From Bifidobacterium goeldii (lineage in GTDB: Bacteria; Actinomycetota; Actinomycetes; Actinomycetales; Bifidobacteriaceae): a stretch of DNA of 64,000 nt. Of this stretch, positions 46,185 to 55,062 are shown piece after piece (position 1 is the stretch's first letter; each line of letters begins with the position of its first letter). The notes under the pieces were generated by a model. It saw nothing but the letters and a program-made list of their open reading frames with translations, did not search any database and was not told where the DNA came from. The stretch is taken from contig NZ_QXGL01000001.1 in NCBI RefSeq assembly GCF_003951095.1, positions 558,001 through 622,000 on the forward strand, written 5' to 3'. The position numbers and the translations under genes were made by a program.

Positions 46185-46241
46185 GCAGCGTCGTCAGAAT
46201 AACCAAGTCACTTCGTGGCTTGGTTATTCTGACGACGCTGC
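46185..46241 (-). terminator. Hairpin formed by the last typA codons and the downstream DNA
   Basis: The final eleven or so codons of typA (ending gccacgaagtga) pair over 26 bp with the sequence directly after the stop, leaving a five-base loop next to the stop codon. It is probably the typA terminator or a 3' stabiliser, though there is no T run. Confidence 0.6.
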
Positions 46242-48136
46242 TTGGCGCGCCACTTGTACCAGTCTTCACGGCCGAGGATGATCTTGCGCACGCGGATGGA
46301 TTCTGGCGTGACTTCGACGCACTCGTCTTCGTTGGCGAAGTCGAGCGACTCTTCGAGGCTCATCTTGACCGGCGGGGTCAGGGTTTCGAGCACGTCAGCG
46401 GTGGAGGAACGCATGTTGGTCATGTGCTTGGCGAGCGTGATGTTCACGTCGAGCTCGTCAGGCTTGTTGTTCATGCCGACAACCTGGCCCTCATAGACCG
46501 GGGACTGCGGTTCGACGAAGAAGATACCGCGAGCCTGCAGACGCTGCATAGCGTACGGGGTGGCCACACCCTTACGATCGCACACCATCGAACCATTCTG
46601 ACGGGTGACGATCTGGCCTGCCCACGGAGCGTAACCAGCGGACAGCGAGGAAGCAATGCCAGTGCCGCGGGTGGCGGACAGCAGTGCGGTACGGAAGCCG
46701 ATCAGACCACGGGACGGCACGGTGAACTGCAAGCGCACCCAACCGGAGCCGTGGTTGGACATGGAGTCCATGCGGCCCTTACGGTCTGCCATGAGCTGGG
46801 TAACCGTACCCATGTACTCTTCCGGCACGTCGATGGTGGTGTTTTCCATCGGCTCGTTGATCTGACCGTCGATGGTCTTGGTGACTACCTGCGGGCGGCC
46901 GACGGTCAGCTCGTAGCCTTCGCGGCGCATCTGCTCGGCGAGCACAGCCAGCGCGAGTTCGCCACGGCCCTGCACTTCCCACGCGTCCGGGCGGTCGGTG
47001 GGCAGTACCTTGATCGACACGTTACCGATGAGCTCGCGGTCGAGACGATCCTTGATCATACGAGCGGTGAGCTTGTGATCCTTGCCTTCAGTACCGGCCA
47101 GCGGGGAGTCGTTGACGCCGAAGGTCATGGAGATAGCCGGGTCGTCAACGTGGATGAGCGGCAGCGGCTTCGGATCGTTCGGGTCAACGATGGTTTCGCC
47201 GATCATGATATCGTTCACGCCGGCGACGGCGACGATGTCGCCAGGGCCTGCGGATTCGACGGATTCGCGCTCGAGGCCCTGTGTGCGCAGCAGCTCGGTG
47301 ACGCGGAAGTTTTCGATCGAGCCGTCCACACGGGACAGGCCGTAGGTCTTGCCCTTCTCCAGAGTGCCGTTGTAGATACGCACAAGGCCGAGTCGGCCGA
47401 GGAAGTCGGAGGAGTCGATGTTGGCGACGTGAGCCTGCAGCGGGGCGCCTTCCTCATACTCCGGGGCCGGGATGTACTTGATGATGTCTTCGAACAGCGG
47501 CTCGAGGTTGTCGTTGTCCGGCAGAGCGCCGTCGGCAGGCTGGTTGGTGGAGGCGTAGCCGGCCTTAGCCGCGCAGTAGACGACCGGCAGGTCGAGCAGA
47601 TGGTCGAGATCGAGGTCAACACCTTCCTCAACAACATCCTGCGCGAGGCCGAGCAGCAGGTCAGTGGACTCGGAGACGACTTCTTCAATACGCGCATCCG
47701 GGCGGTCGACCTTGTTCACGCACAGAATCACCGGCAGCTTGGCCTCAAGCGCCTTGCGCAGCACGAAACGGGTCTGCGGCAGCGGGCCTTCGGAAGCGTC
47801 CACGAGCAGCACAACGCCGTCAACCATCGAGATACCGCGCTCAACCTCGCCACCGAAATCGGCGTGGCCGGGGGTATCGATGATGTTCAGGGTAATGCCG
47901 TCCGGGTAGCCATACTTGGCGGCCAGCGGACCGGTGTACTCGACGGCCGTGTTCTTGGCCAGAATGGTGATGCCCTTCTCGCGTTCCAGATCGTTGGAGT
48001 CCATCACACGATCCGGCACTTCTTCACGCTCGTTGAACACGTGGGACTGCTGGAGCATCGCGTTCACCAGCGTGGTCTTGCCGTGGTCGACGTGTGCCAC
48101 AATGGCCACATTACGAATATCGCCGCGAACCGCCAT
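46208..48136 (-). CDS. typA: Ribosome-associated GTPase TypA/BipA
   Basis: TypA is a translational GTPase of the EF-G type needed for ribosome assembly and stress adaptation. The 642-residue product has G1 [16 protein letters not shown]2/G3 with [16 protein letters not shown] and [17 protein letters not shown]4 [10 protein letters not shown], and domains III, V and the BipA-specific C-terminal domain ([34 protein letters not shown]). The last residues, RRQNNQATK, lie within a hairpin and are repeated, mostly with synonymous codons, twice downstream. The start follows an AGAGAGG site. Confidence 0.96.
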   Translation of the reverse strand: MAVRGDIRNVAIVAHVDHGKTTLVNAMLQQSHVFNEREEVPDRVMDSNDLEREKGITILAKNTAVEYTGPLAAKYGYPDGITLNIIDTPGHADFGGEVERGISMVDGVVLLVDASEGPLPQTRFVLRKALEAKLPVILCVNKVDRPDARIEEVVSESTDLLLGLAQDVVEEGVDLDLDHLLDLPVVYCAAKAGYASTNQPADGALPDNDNLEPLFEDIIKYIPAPEYEEGAPLQAHVANIDSSDFLGRLGLVRIYNGTLEKGKTYGLSRVDGSIENFRVTELLRTQGLERESVESAGPGDIVAVAGVNDIMIGETIVDPNDPKPLPLIHVDDPAISMTFGVNDSPLAGTEGKDHKLTARMIKDRLDRELIGNVSIKVLPTDRPDAWEVQGRGELALAVLAEQMRREGYELTVGRPQVVTKTIDGQINEPMENTTIDVPEEYMGTVTQLMADRKGRMDSMSNHGSGWVRLQFTVPSRGLIGFRTALLSATRGTGIASSLSAGYAPWAGQIVTRQNGSMVCDRKGVATPYAMQRLQARGIFFVEPQSPVYEGQVVGMNNKPDELDVNITLAKHMTNMRSSTADVLETLTPPVKMSLEESLDFANEDECVEVTPESIRVRKIILGREDWYKWRAKQRRQNNQATK

Positions 48137-48324
48137 AGAAACCTCTCTTAATTGATTCTTTGCGTAACCGCCCGGTACATGACCGGTGTTGTTGCTTCGG
48201 TGGTACCTTATTTCACTTACTCACAAACCGGCACAAGCATACTCATATGCTTCGACCGCCCTATATGAAGCAACTAGTGATCGCTTACATAGAGGACGGT
48301 CGATGTATTCCGCGCTCAATGCGA

Positions 48325-49692
48325 TTAGTCTTCGAGGTCAAGCCCCTTGCGTTCAGGCAGGCAGAGTGCTGCAACGCATGCGAGTACGAAGGCGATAGCA
48401 AAAATAATGAACGCGACTGCTTTGTTACCACCGGACAGGGTGAGGAACCACGGCATGAGCAGTGGCGCAATAATCGCGGCGACACGACCGCATGCGGCGG
48501 CAGCGCCAGCGGCAGCACCGCGCAGTCGAGTCGGGTAAATCTCTGGAGTGACCGCGTACAGCACGCCCCATGCGCCGAGGTTAGAGGCGGAGAGCAGCAT
48601 GCCGAACACGAGCACGAGTGTTACCGAACCAGCCTGTGAGAATGCGAATGCTGCTAGTGCAGATATCGCGAGGAAGATGCTCAGTGTTTTGCGCCGTCCC
48701 CAGATTTCAACGAGCCATGCGGCAAGGAAGTAGCCTGGCAGCTGGGCGATGGAGATCGCCAGCGTATAGCCAAACGACTTGGTGAGCGAGCCGAACTGGT
48801 CCGCGAGCAGCGACGGCATCCACGTAAACGCGCCGTAGTACGAGAAGTTCACGAAGAACCATGTGGCCCAAATTGCTGCGGTGCGCGCAATATATTTGGA
48901 GCCAAAGAGTTCACGCGTGTTGATTTTTGGCAGTGGCTGCCCTTTGGGAGATGCGACTGGTGCCACCCCGCCGGCAGCTTCAAAGTAGCGCACAGCTTGT
49001 TCAGCTTCGTCTTCACGGCCCTTAGCTTCTAGGAAGCGTACGGATTCGGGAATGTGTACGCGGGTGACGATCGCGTACAGCAATGGCAGTGCGCCGATTG
49101 CCAACGCCCAACGCCATCCCCAATCGCCGGTGTTAGGGATGACGAAATAGCCGATCATTGCGGCGATAATCCAACCAACTGCCCAGAATGATTCGAGTAG
49201 GACGGTCATGCGGCCGCGTTGTTTGGTTGGAGAAAACTCAGAGACGAGCGTGGAGGCGACTGGCAATTCGGCACCAAGACCAAGGCCGATCACAAGGCGC
49301 GCGCCGAGCAGCATGCCCAGCGACCAAGACAGTGCCATGACACCGTTAGCAATACCGAAGATGATCAGCGTGGCAGTGAAGACGGTTTTACGCCCCACTC
49401 GGTCGGCGATGAAACCGCCAAGTGCTGCGCCAACAGCCATGCCAACGAAGCCGATAGACAGCACCCACGATTTTTCGGATGGGTTGAGGTTGAAGTGTGG
49501 ATCAGCGGCAATGGCTGCCACAACAAACGATACGAGGCCAACATCCATGGCATCGAACGCCCAGCCGATACCGGAGGCGACGAGCAGTTTGCGGTGAGCC
49601 TTGTTGAACGGCAGCCGATCGAGCCGTTCATTACGAGTAAGTGGTGCTCCAGCCGGTGATGATGCGGCGGATGCTGACGTGGCTTGTGCCAT
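48325..49692 (-). CDS. niaP: MFS transporter, niacin permease (NiaP) type
   Basis: The 455-residue permease has twelve membrane segments. It closely resembles Bacillus NiaP/YceI by memory: SGIGWAFDAMDVGLVSFVVA, VGRKTVFTATLIIFGIANGV, GLGLGAELPVASTLVSEFSP and GRMTVLLESFWAVGWIIAAM. NiaP imports nicotinate or nicotinamide for NAD salvage. The neighbouring nrtR gene and the palindrome at 49756-49780 support this reading. A TATAGT -10 box lies 25-30 bp upstream within an inverted repeat. The 188-bp gap to typA holds no gene. Confidence 0.85.
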   Translation of the reverse strand: MAQATSASAASSPAGAPLTRNERLDRLPFNKAHRKLLVASGIGWAFDAMDVGLVSFVVAAIAADPHFNLNPSEKSWVLSIGFVGMAVGAALGGFIADRVGRKTVFTATLIIFGIANGVMALSWSLGMLLGARLVIGLGLGAELPVASTLVSEFSPTKQRGRMTVLLESFWAVGWIIAAMIGYFVIPNTGDWGWRWALAIGALPLLYAIVTRVHIPESVRFLEAKGREDEAEQAVRYFEAAGGVAPVASPKGQPLPKINTRELFGSKYIARTAAIWATWFFVNFSYYGAFTWMPSLLADQFGSLTKSFGYTLAISIAQLPGYFLAAWLVEIWGRRKTLSIFLAISALAAFAFSQAGSVTLVLVFGMLLSASNLGAWGVLYAVTPEIYPTRLRGAAAGAAAACGRVAAIIAPLLMPWFLTLSGGNKAVAFIIFAIAFVLACVAALCLPERKGLDLED

Positions 49693-49711
49693 GACAATTC
49701 CTCTCTATTGG

Positions 49712-49732
49712 GCGAAACTATAGACGTTTCGC
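49712..49732. promoter_or_regulatory. Inverted repeat over the niaP -10 box
   Basis: gcgaaac-tatagac-gtttcgc is a perfect 7-bp inverted repeat whose spacer includes the TATAGT -10 box of niaP (minus strand, 49717-49722). A bound protein would block the promoter. Confidence 0.45.
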
Positions 49733-49755
49733 ACACAAGGAGTCACCATAGCACT

Positions 49756-49780
49756 ACTTATAGTCACAATGACTATAAGT
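49756..49780. promoter_or_regulatory. Probable NrtR operator upstream of niaP
   Basis: acttatagtca-caa-tgactataagt is a perfect 11-bp inverted repeat with a 3-bp spacer, 64-88 bp before the niaP start and between niaP and nrtR. It resembles the A/T-rich palindromes bound by NrtR regulators in other bacteria; assignment rests on position and symmetry. Confidence 0.65.
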
Positions 49781-49810
49781 GTTTGCATTAGCGAGAGATA
49801 CTCAATAATT

Positions 49811-50701
49811 TCAACGTTTTGGAGTATCGGTCATCAGAGGCCCTAGCGCATCATCAGGGTCATCTCGCCGAGTGCCGCTCGTCATCGACAGTGCCGAATC
49901 TGGAGTCATACTCCAACGTTGCTCCCCCGGAACTGGCACATACCGATACGCTGCAGCAGGCCGCTGACGGCCTTCGCGCACTTTCGTACCAGTCTCTTCA
50001 AGACGCCCACTCGCCAACATTCGACGGCGGAAGTTCGCCAAATCAATATCCTCGCCAGTCACTGCTTCAGCCACATTATGCAACTGACGCAACGTGAATT
50101 CTGGGCCCACTAGTCGCGTTACCAAATCAGGATATTCAATACGCTCACGCAACCGTTGCAAAGCATGATCAATAATGGCCCGATGATCAAACGCTAATGG
50201 CGGCAACTCATCTTGCGCAAACCAACGCACATTATCACTGGGCGCAAAATCACGCGTTTCTGCACGCCCCACCAACGCCCAATACACAATCGAGACCATT
50301 GGCAAACCGCCGTGAGAACGTTCAGGACCGCCAAACGTATGCAATTGCTCAAGATACGCTGGATGCAAATCAGTAGTAGATTCCAACGCCAAATACGCCG
50401 AGCGTTCCAACGACAAATCCGCGCGCAATCCCCCACCAGGCAGCGCCCAATCACCTAAATATGGTTGCTTAGTACGGCGCACCAGTGGCAACCACAATCG
50501 CGAACGCCCTGACGAATCCGCGTCATCTGCGCCACTATCCGAATCTGTCTTACCTGGTCCCAACGCCAAAATAACCACGGATACGCCAACCTGCGGAGGC
50601 CGGCGACGCCGTTCACTCACATTGCCAACAACGCCACTAATCGTCATGCTGCGCTCATCGAACGCAGTATCATCGCCATATTCCATCGTCACTTGAGTCA
50701 C
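49811..50701 (-). CDS. nrtR: NrtR-type Nudix transcriptional regulator of NAD metabolism
   Basis: NrtR regulators combine an ADP-ribose-binding Nudix-like domain with a winged helix. The 296-residue product has the Nudix region (VGVSVVILALG, LGDWALPGGGLRADLSLERS, LHTFGGPERS) in which the catalytic Nudix box lacks the REUxEE acidic pattern (LERSAYLALESTTDL), as in non-catalytic NrtR. The winged helix is near the C-terminus (FTLRQLHNVAEAVTGEDIDL, ANFRRRMLASGRLEETGTK, with RPAAAYRYV). An insertion rich in Asp and Ser (TDSDSGADDADSSGRS) interrupts the Nudix domain. It follows scpB after 3 bp and faces the niaP promoter region. Confidence 0.87.
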   Translation of the reverse strand: MTQVTMEYGDDTAFDERSMTISGVVGNVSERRRRPPQVGVSVVILALGPGKTDSDSGADDADSSGRSRLWLPLVRRTKQPYLGDWALPGGGLRADLSLERSAYLALESTTDLHPAYLEQLHTFGGPERSHGGLPMVSIVYWALVGRAETRDFAPSDNVRWFAQDELPPLAFDHRAIIDHALQRLRERIEYPDLVTRLVGPEFTLRQLHNVAEAVTGEDIDLANFRRRMLASGRLEETGTKVREGRQRPAAAYRYVPVPGEQRWSMTPDSALSMTSGTRRDDPDDALGPLMTDTPKR

Positions 50702-50704
50702 CTG

Positions 50705-51349
50705 TCACTCCTGCGATTCCCACGCATTATCAAACGAAGCCTCTTGCTGCGCTTGCGCTACCACTGCACCCGCAGAATCAGGCAAAAACGGTGCCAATGA
50801 AGGCAATTGATCCAACGAATCCAATCCCATCTTCTCAAGAAACACGGCAGACGTTACCAACAGTGCAGCACGCGACTCCTCATCTACACCTTCCTCGCGC
50901 ACCAAACCACGAACCATCAGTGAACGAATCACACCATCAGAATTCACACCGCGAATCGCAGCAATCTGCGCGCGCGTCACCGGCTGCTTATATGCAATAA
51001 CCGCCAATGCTTCTAACGCCGCCTGCGAAAGCCGAGCACTCTGACCATCGGTAACAAACGCAGCCGTTACCTGTTCAAACGCTGCACGGCTCGCATACTG
51101 CCATCCGCGAGCGCTATGGCGCAATTCAAAACCACGATGCTCATCGTCATACGATGCACGCAATGTTGCTAGCGCGTCATGCACTTCTTGCTCATTCACG
51201 TGAAGAATACGCGCTAAATCAGCCTCCTGTTGTGGCTGATCAGCAACCATGAGTATCGCTTCCAAACAAGCGCGCAAACCGCCAGGGAACGCATCTACTG
51301 CGATGCCGTCATACAACGCTTGTGCTCGTGCTGTTTGCTGGCTACTCAT
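50705..51349 (-). CDS. scpB: Segregation and condensation protein B
   Basis: ScpB is a kleisin-associated winged-helix protein of the SMC condensin complex. The 214-residue product shows ACLEAILMVADQPQQEADLA, the first winged helix with GFELRHSARGWQYASR, and the second with LSQAALEALAVIAYKQPVTR followed by AQIAAIRGVNSDGVIRSLMV. The C-terminal tail is low in complexity. It overlaps scpA by 4 bp (ATGA). Confidence 0.93.
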   Translation of the reverse strand: MSSQQTARAQALYDGIAVDAFPGGLRACLEAILMVADQPQQEADLARILHVNEQEVHDALATLRASYDDEHRGFELRHSARGWQYASRAAFEQVTAAFVTDGQSARLSQAALEALAVIAYKQPVTRAQIAAIRGVNSDGVIRSLMVRGLVREEGVDEESRAALLVTSAVFLEKMGLDSLDQLPSLAPFLPDSAGAVVAQAQQEASFDNAWESQE

Positions 51350-52272
51350 GCAAAATCCTTCTCGCTTATATTCACACTCACACTACTCGTATTGTCGGTG
51401 CCACTGGTTGCATGAGCAATGTCAGTTCCGTCATGGTCAGCGGCATGCACCCATCGCACATATAGTTCTTCGAATGGCCCGTTTTGTCTCACTTGCAGCG
51501 CTCCTTGTTTGAAAAACGCCAGCACTGCGAGGAACCGTGCCACAATCTCAAGACGCCCGTGAGCATCCTGCGTCAACTGTGCGAAGGTCATCGAACTACC
51601 AGATGGCAATGCGCGCAATCGGTCGCGCACAATCGCGGCTTGCGCACGCAAATCCACCAACGGTACATGCAACTGGTGTAATGAAACTTCATCAACCGGC
51701 GCGTTGGTGAACACATGAGCTGCAATACGTGCTAAATCCTGCGGCCCAAGCGTCCATACCAATTCGGGAAGCATCGCCGTAACTGCTTCATCTACGGCAG
51801 CTGGATGCGCAAAGCGACCGGCGTTAGCCGCTAATCGCGCACGGAAATCCACTGACGCTTGCTTGAATGCGCGATACTGCAATAATCGTGCGAACAGTAA
51901 ATCACGTTCGCGCAATGCCTCAAGGCTTTGCTCGTCTCGTGTCTCATCAGACTGGCTTGGCAGCAATGCAGCACTTTTTGCTTCAACCAGCACTGATGCT
52001 ACGTCGATAAACGCGCTCGCCTCCTCCATATTGTGCGTAACATCCATGCCGCGCACATACGCGAGGAACTCCTCGGTAATAGTTGATAGCGATACTTCGG
52101 TCAGTTCAAGACGACGGTTAGCGATCATGCTTAACAGGGCGTCAAACGGCCCTGAATACACGTCAAGATCCACTGAAAACCCTGAGCTCAATGAGCTCAC
52201 GTCCGGCGTATCAACTGCCGAAGGTACTCCCCGCTGGCCTAGCATTCCAGCTATTGCGGGGTTCTCGCTCAT
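51346..52272 (-). CDS. scpA: Segregation and condensation protein A
   Basis: ScpA is the kleisin of bacterial condensin and bridges the SMC heads. The 308-residue product has the N-terminal kleisin motif DVYSGPFDALLSMIANRRLE followed by LTEVSLSTITEEFLAYV, the helix FIDVASVLVEAKSAALLPSQ, and the C-terminal winged helix (VARFLAVLAFFKQGALQVRQ). It overlaps both parA and scpB by 4 bp, so the four genes are tightly coupled. Confidence 0.93.
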   Translation of the reverse strand: MSENPAIAGMLGQRGVPSAVDTPDVSSLSSGFSVDLDVYSGPFDALLSMIANRRLELTEVSLSTITEEFLAYVRGMDVTHNMEEASAFIDVASVLVEAKSAALLPSQSDETRDEQSLEALRERDLLFARLLQYRAFKQASVDFRARLAANAGRFAHPAAVDEAVTAMLPELVWTLGPQDLARIAAHVFTNAPVDEVSLHQLHVPLVDLRAQAAIVRDRLRALPSGSSMTFAQLTQDAHGRLEIVARFLAVLAFFKQGALQVRQNGPFEELYVRWVHAADHDGTDIAHATSGTDNTSSVSVNISEKDFA

Positions 52273-53228
52273 GCGACAATACCGCGCGCCACTAGTTCGC
52301 GCGTTACCTCACGATACTCTTTTGCAGTCTTGTGCCCAGGCGCAAAAATCGTAATAGGGGCTGCGGCGACGGTGGCATCTGGCAGTTTAATCGAACGAGA
52401 AATCACCGAATGGAACACTTTATCTTGGAACGCCTCGTAAATGCGCTGTAGCACTTCCTCGCAGTGCAGTGTGCGCGTGAACATCGTGACTAGCACGCCG
52501 TACACTTGCAAATTCGGGTTGATACGCGACTGCACTTTTTCGATGGACTGCATGAGGAGAGCTACACCGCGGAGTGCGAAAAACTCGGCAGCCACAGGAA
52601 TGATCACGCCATCTGCAGCCGTAAGCGCATTCACAGTGAGCAAACCGAGCGACGGCTGGCAGTCAACGATAATGACATCGTATTCGTTCTTCAGCTTGCG
52701 TAGTACGCTTGCGAGAATTTGCTCGCGACCAACTTCCGTAACCAACTGCACTTCTGCGGCCGACAAGTCAATATTGGCAGGCATGACATCAAGATTGGCG
52801 AATGCAGTGTGCTGCACAATATCGTGCGGGTCAACCGAAGGGTCGAACAGCGCCGTATACACCGTGTTTTCTACCGCATTCGCATTGATGCCAAGGCCCA
52901 CGGTAGCAGCGCCTTGCGGGTCAAAGTCAACAATCAGTACACGGCGACCATACTGGCTGAGTGCGCCAGCAATGTTAATAGAGCTAGTAGTTTTACCAAC
53001 GCCACCCTTCTGATTACACATGGCGATAACGCGCGCGGGACCATGGTGATCCAATGGTTCGGGCGCGGGGAAAGTCTCATATTCTCGTCCAAGCAAATCA
53101 GTAGGCATGACCTCTACCTTATCAATATCCACGTCGTCCTGTGGAGCAACGACATACGTTCCAGCCATCGGCAGCGTGCCCTGTTGTGCTCCGCCGTCTT
53201 GCGTGCGCCTGTCACGCCAGTCGCCCAT
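52269..53228 (-). CDS. parA: ParA/Soj-family ATPase linked to scpAB
   Basis: The 319-residue ATPase has a deviant Walker A CNQKGGVGKTTSSINIAGAL, IVDFDPQGAATVGLGINANA, and IIVDCQPSLGLLTVNALTAA, as in chromosomal ParA. About 65 residues precede the ATPase core. Actinobacteria commonly encode such a ParA paralogue in the xerD-scpA-scpB operon in addition to the parAB pair near oriC; no parB is adjacent. The ATG at 53228 is preferred over the unconserved, Arg-rich extension to 53285. Confidence 0.9.
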   Translation of the reverse strand: MGDWRDRRTQDGGAQQGTLPMAGTYVVAPQDDVDIDKVEVMPTDLLGREYETFPAPEPLDHHGPARVIAMCNQKGGVGKTTSSINIAGALSQYGRRVLIVDFDPQGAATVGLGINANAVENTVYTALFDPSVDPHDIVQHTAFANLDVMPANIDLSAAEVQLVTEVGREQILASVLRKLKNEYDVIIVDCQPSLGLLTVNALTAADGVIIPVAAEFFALRGVALLMQSIEKVQSRINPNLQVYGVLVTMFTRTLHCEEVLQRIYEAFQDKVFHSVISRSIKLPDATVAAAPITIFAPGHKTAKEYREVTRELVARGIVA

Positions 53229-53310
53229 TGCTGCCTCATTCCGCCGTCGGAAAAATCTCCGTTTCCACCTTACTCGCGGCCGCACCCAGCGCAGCCAATG
53301 CGAAGCCTAA

Positions 53311-54243
53311 TCATCGGGCTCTTGGATGCGACATCAAATATGCTTCAATCAAATGCTCTGGGCTCACATGCGTGTAAATCTGCGTTGTAGTTACCGATGT
53401 GTGGCCAAGCAGTTCTTGCACCGTGCGCACATCAGCGCCACCTTGAATCAGATGCGTGGCGAACGAATGCCGTAGCGTATGCGGGTGTAATGGTCGATCG
53501 ATGCCAGCGCGGCGGCCGGCTGCTTGAACAATCAGCCAAATCGACTGTCGTGAAATACGCTGACCGCGCTTGTTTAAAAACAATGCGCGGCGCTCTGGCA
53601 CTGCTGCTTTCGAGCGCGCTTCTAATTGAGCGCGTGGCCCTTGAAGATAGCGGCGTACCGCGGCACATGCGTAACTGCCAATCGGTACTAGTCGTTGTTT
53701 AGAACCTTTACCCATGAGACGAGCCACATGCTCGTCATCAAGGTCAAGATCGTCAAGATTCATACCAGCTGCCTCAGAGACACGGCAACCGGTTGCATAC
53801 ATGAATTCAAGCACTGCTTTATCGCGAAACGCTACCGGGTCATCGCAATCAGCACTAGGCGTAGCCGCATCTAACAGGCGAGCGGTTTCGTCAACGGTCA
53901 GCACTTCAGGGAGCGTAGAGGCGCTCTTTGGAGCTTTAACATGGGCAGAAACATCATCTGTTACCACATGTTCGGCAAGCGCAAAACGATGCAATTCGTG
54001 TAATGAGGCAAGTCGGCGAGCTTTCGAGCGCGCTGATTCGCCTGCAGCGTCTAGAGCAGCGACATAATCTTCAATATCACTGGTACGAATATCAGCTGGA
54101 TGATCAATACCGCGTGCGTGCAACCATCCCACGTATTTGGCGATATCAGATTCGTATGCTTTCACCGTGGCATCAGCAAGGCCACGTTCAATCGCAATAT
54201 GCGCAAGGAAACGCTCACGGAGCGTGTCGAAATCATGTTTCAT
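53311..54243 (-). CDS. xerD: Tyrosine recombinase XerD
   Basis: XerD acts with XerC at dif. The 310-residue product has the core-binding domain (FLAHIAIERGLADATVKAYE) and catalytic Arg (YATGCRVSEAAGMNLDDLDL), Lys (GKGSKQRLVPIGSYA), His-x-x-Arg (HPHTLRHSFATHLIQGG), His (LLGHTSVTTTQIY) and Tyr (TTQIYTHVSPEHL). Its length is normal, unlike the XerC-type protein at 41627. It starts the probable operon xerD-parA-scpA-scpB-nrtR. Confidence 0.94.
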   Translation of the reverse strand: MKHDFDTLRERFLAHIAIERGLADATVKAYESDIAKYVGWLHARGIDHPADIRTSDIEDYVAALDAAGESARSKARRLASLHELHRFALAEHVVTDDVSAHVKAPKSASTLPEVLTVDETARLLDAATPSADCDDPVAFRDKAVLEFMYATGCRVSEAAGMNLDDLDLDDEHVARLMGKGSKQRLVPIGSYACAAVRRYLQGPRAQLEARSKAAVPERRALFLNKRGQRISRQSIWLIVQAAGRRAGIDRPLHPHTLRHSFATHLIQGGADVRTVQELLGHTSVTTTQIYTHVSPEHLIEAYLMSHPRAR

Positions 54244-54293
54244 ATATCTCTCACCTCACATTGCGTTGTGGAAAGCCTAGCAACATACGAAGA

Positions 54294-54319
54294 AACCCCG
54301 CCATTAAGCGGGGTTTCGT
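54294..54319. terminator. Terminator after the rplT repeat region
   Basis: aaaccccgc-cattaa-gcggggttt is a perfect 9-bp hairpin downstream of rplT and the palindromic unit. It ends with TTTCG on the plus strand and lies upstream of xerD. It should stop infC-rpmI-rplT transcription. Confidence 0.8.
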
Positions 54320-54325
54320 TCAGTC

Positions 54326-54447
54326 AATCAGTCCAATGGGCTATTTGTTTCGCGCCTGACGCGCTTCACGCGCCCTTCACAGCTGCCCAAATTGCAGCTG
54401 CTCACCTCGGCTACTCACAGCCCACTGGGCTGTGAGTTTCACGCCTC
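54326..54447. repeat. Palindromic unit D of the stop-codon-associated repeat (rplT copy, with a degenerate second copy)
   Basis: Read on the minus strand, rplT's last codons and stop (GAGGCGTGAAA, 54447-54437) form the unit's first conserved block. Then come hairpin 2 ctcacagccca-g-tgggctgtgag (54436-54414), TAGCCGAGGTGAG (54413-54401), hairpin 3 cagctgc / gcagctg (54400-54380), TGAAG, a GCGCG hairpin with TGAAG loop, and a decayed second hairpin 2 (caaatagcccattggactgattg). Orientation relative to the gene is opposite to that at typA and ispH. Confidence 0.75.
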
Positions 54448-54822
54448 GGCAGGAGCGTTGACGTCTGCAGGCAGAGCGGCCTTGGCCTGCTCCACGATCG
54501 CCTTGAAGGTCTCCGGGTCAGAGACAGCGATCTCAGCGAGAGCACGACGGTCCAGCTCGATGCCAGCCAGCTTCAGGCCCTGGATGAAGCGGTTGTACGT
54601 GATGCCTTCAGCGCGGGCAGCAGCGTTGATGCGCTGGATCCACAGCTTGCGGAAATCACCCTTGCGAGCCTTACGGTCGCGGAAGTTGTAGGTAAAGGAG
54701 TGCAGCAGCTGTTCCTTAGCCTTGCGGTACAGGCGGGAACGCTGACCGCGGTAGCCGGACGCCCTTTCGAGAACGACGCGACGCTTCTTGTGAGCATTAA
54801 CTGCGCGCTTGACACGTGCCAT
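54439..54822 (-). CDS. rplT: 50S ribosomal protein bL20
   Basis: The 127-residue protein begins [20 protein letters not shown] and contains [20 protein letters not shown] and [20 protein letters not shown], the standard bL20 pattern. It is slightly longer than usual because of the tail [13 protein letters not shown]. bL20 binds 23S rRNA early in assembly and, in other bacteria, represses the infC-rpmI-rplT operon through leader RNA. The last codons overlap the palindromic repeat unit. Confidence 0.97.
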   Translation of the reverse strand: MARVKRAVNAHKKRRVVLERASGYRGQRSRLYRKAKEQLLHSFTYNFRDRKARKGDFRKLWIQRINAAARAEGITYNRFIQGLKLAGIELDRRALAEIAVSDPETFKAIVEQAKAALPADVNAPAEA

Positions 54823-54867
54823 GATGTATTCCTCTTTCTATCTAACGGCTCAATGGTGCTCGGCGAA

Positions 54868-55062
54868 TCAGATGCCCAGCAGCTGCTTCATCTTCTTGGA
54901 CTGTGCCGGGGCCAGAACCTGGTCGGCCTTGAGGGCGCGACGCTTGCGAGCAGACTTGTGCTCGAGGTTGTGGCGCATGGACGTGCCGGCCTGCATCAGC
55001 TTGCCCTTGCCGGTGACACGGACGCGCTTGGACGCGGCGGAATTAGTTTTCATCTTCGGCAT
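54868..55062 (-). CDS. rpmI: 50S ribosomal protein bL35
   Basis: The 64-residue protein begins [20 protein letters not shown] and ends [20 protein letters not shown], full-length bL35. The ATG at 55062 has an AAGGAGGGCAGC ribosome binding site located inside infC and overlaps the infC end by 20 bp, implying coupled translation. Confidence 0.97.
   Translation of the reverse strand: MPKMKTNSAASKRVRVTGKGKLMQAGTSMRHNLEHKSARKRRALKADQVLAPAQSKKMKQLLGI

Noticed and set aside
45842..46241. Possible insertion sequence or attachment site
   Set aside because: No transposase or integrase gene, no target duplication visible, and the palindromes follow a repeating order tied to gene ends.
46078..46269. 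63-codon minus-strand frame ending RQNNQATK
   Set aside because: Not a separate gene: only the last eight codons matter, as a degenerate copy of the typA tail in repeat unit B.
46160..48151. 663-codon open frame opposite typA
   Set aside because: Antisense shadow; it begins within the palindromic hairpin at the typA end.
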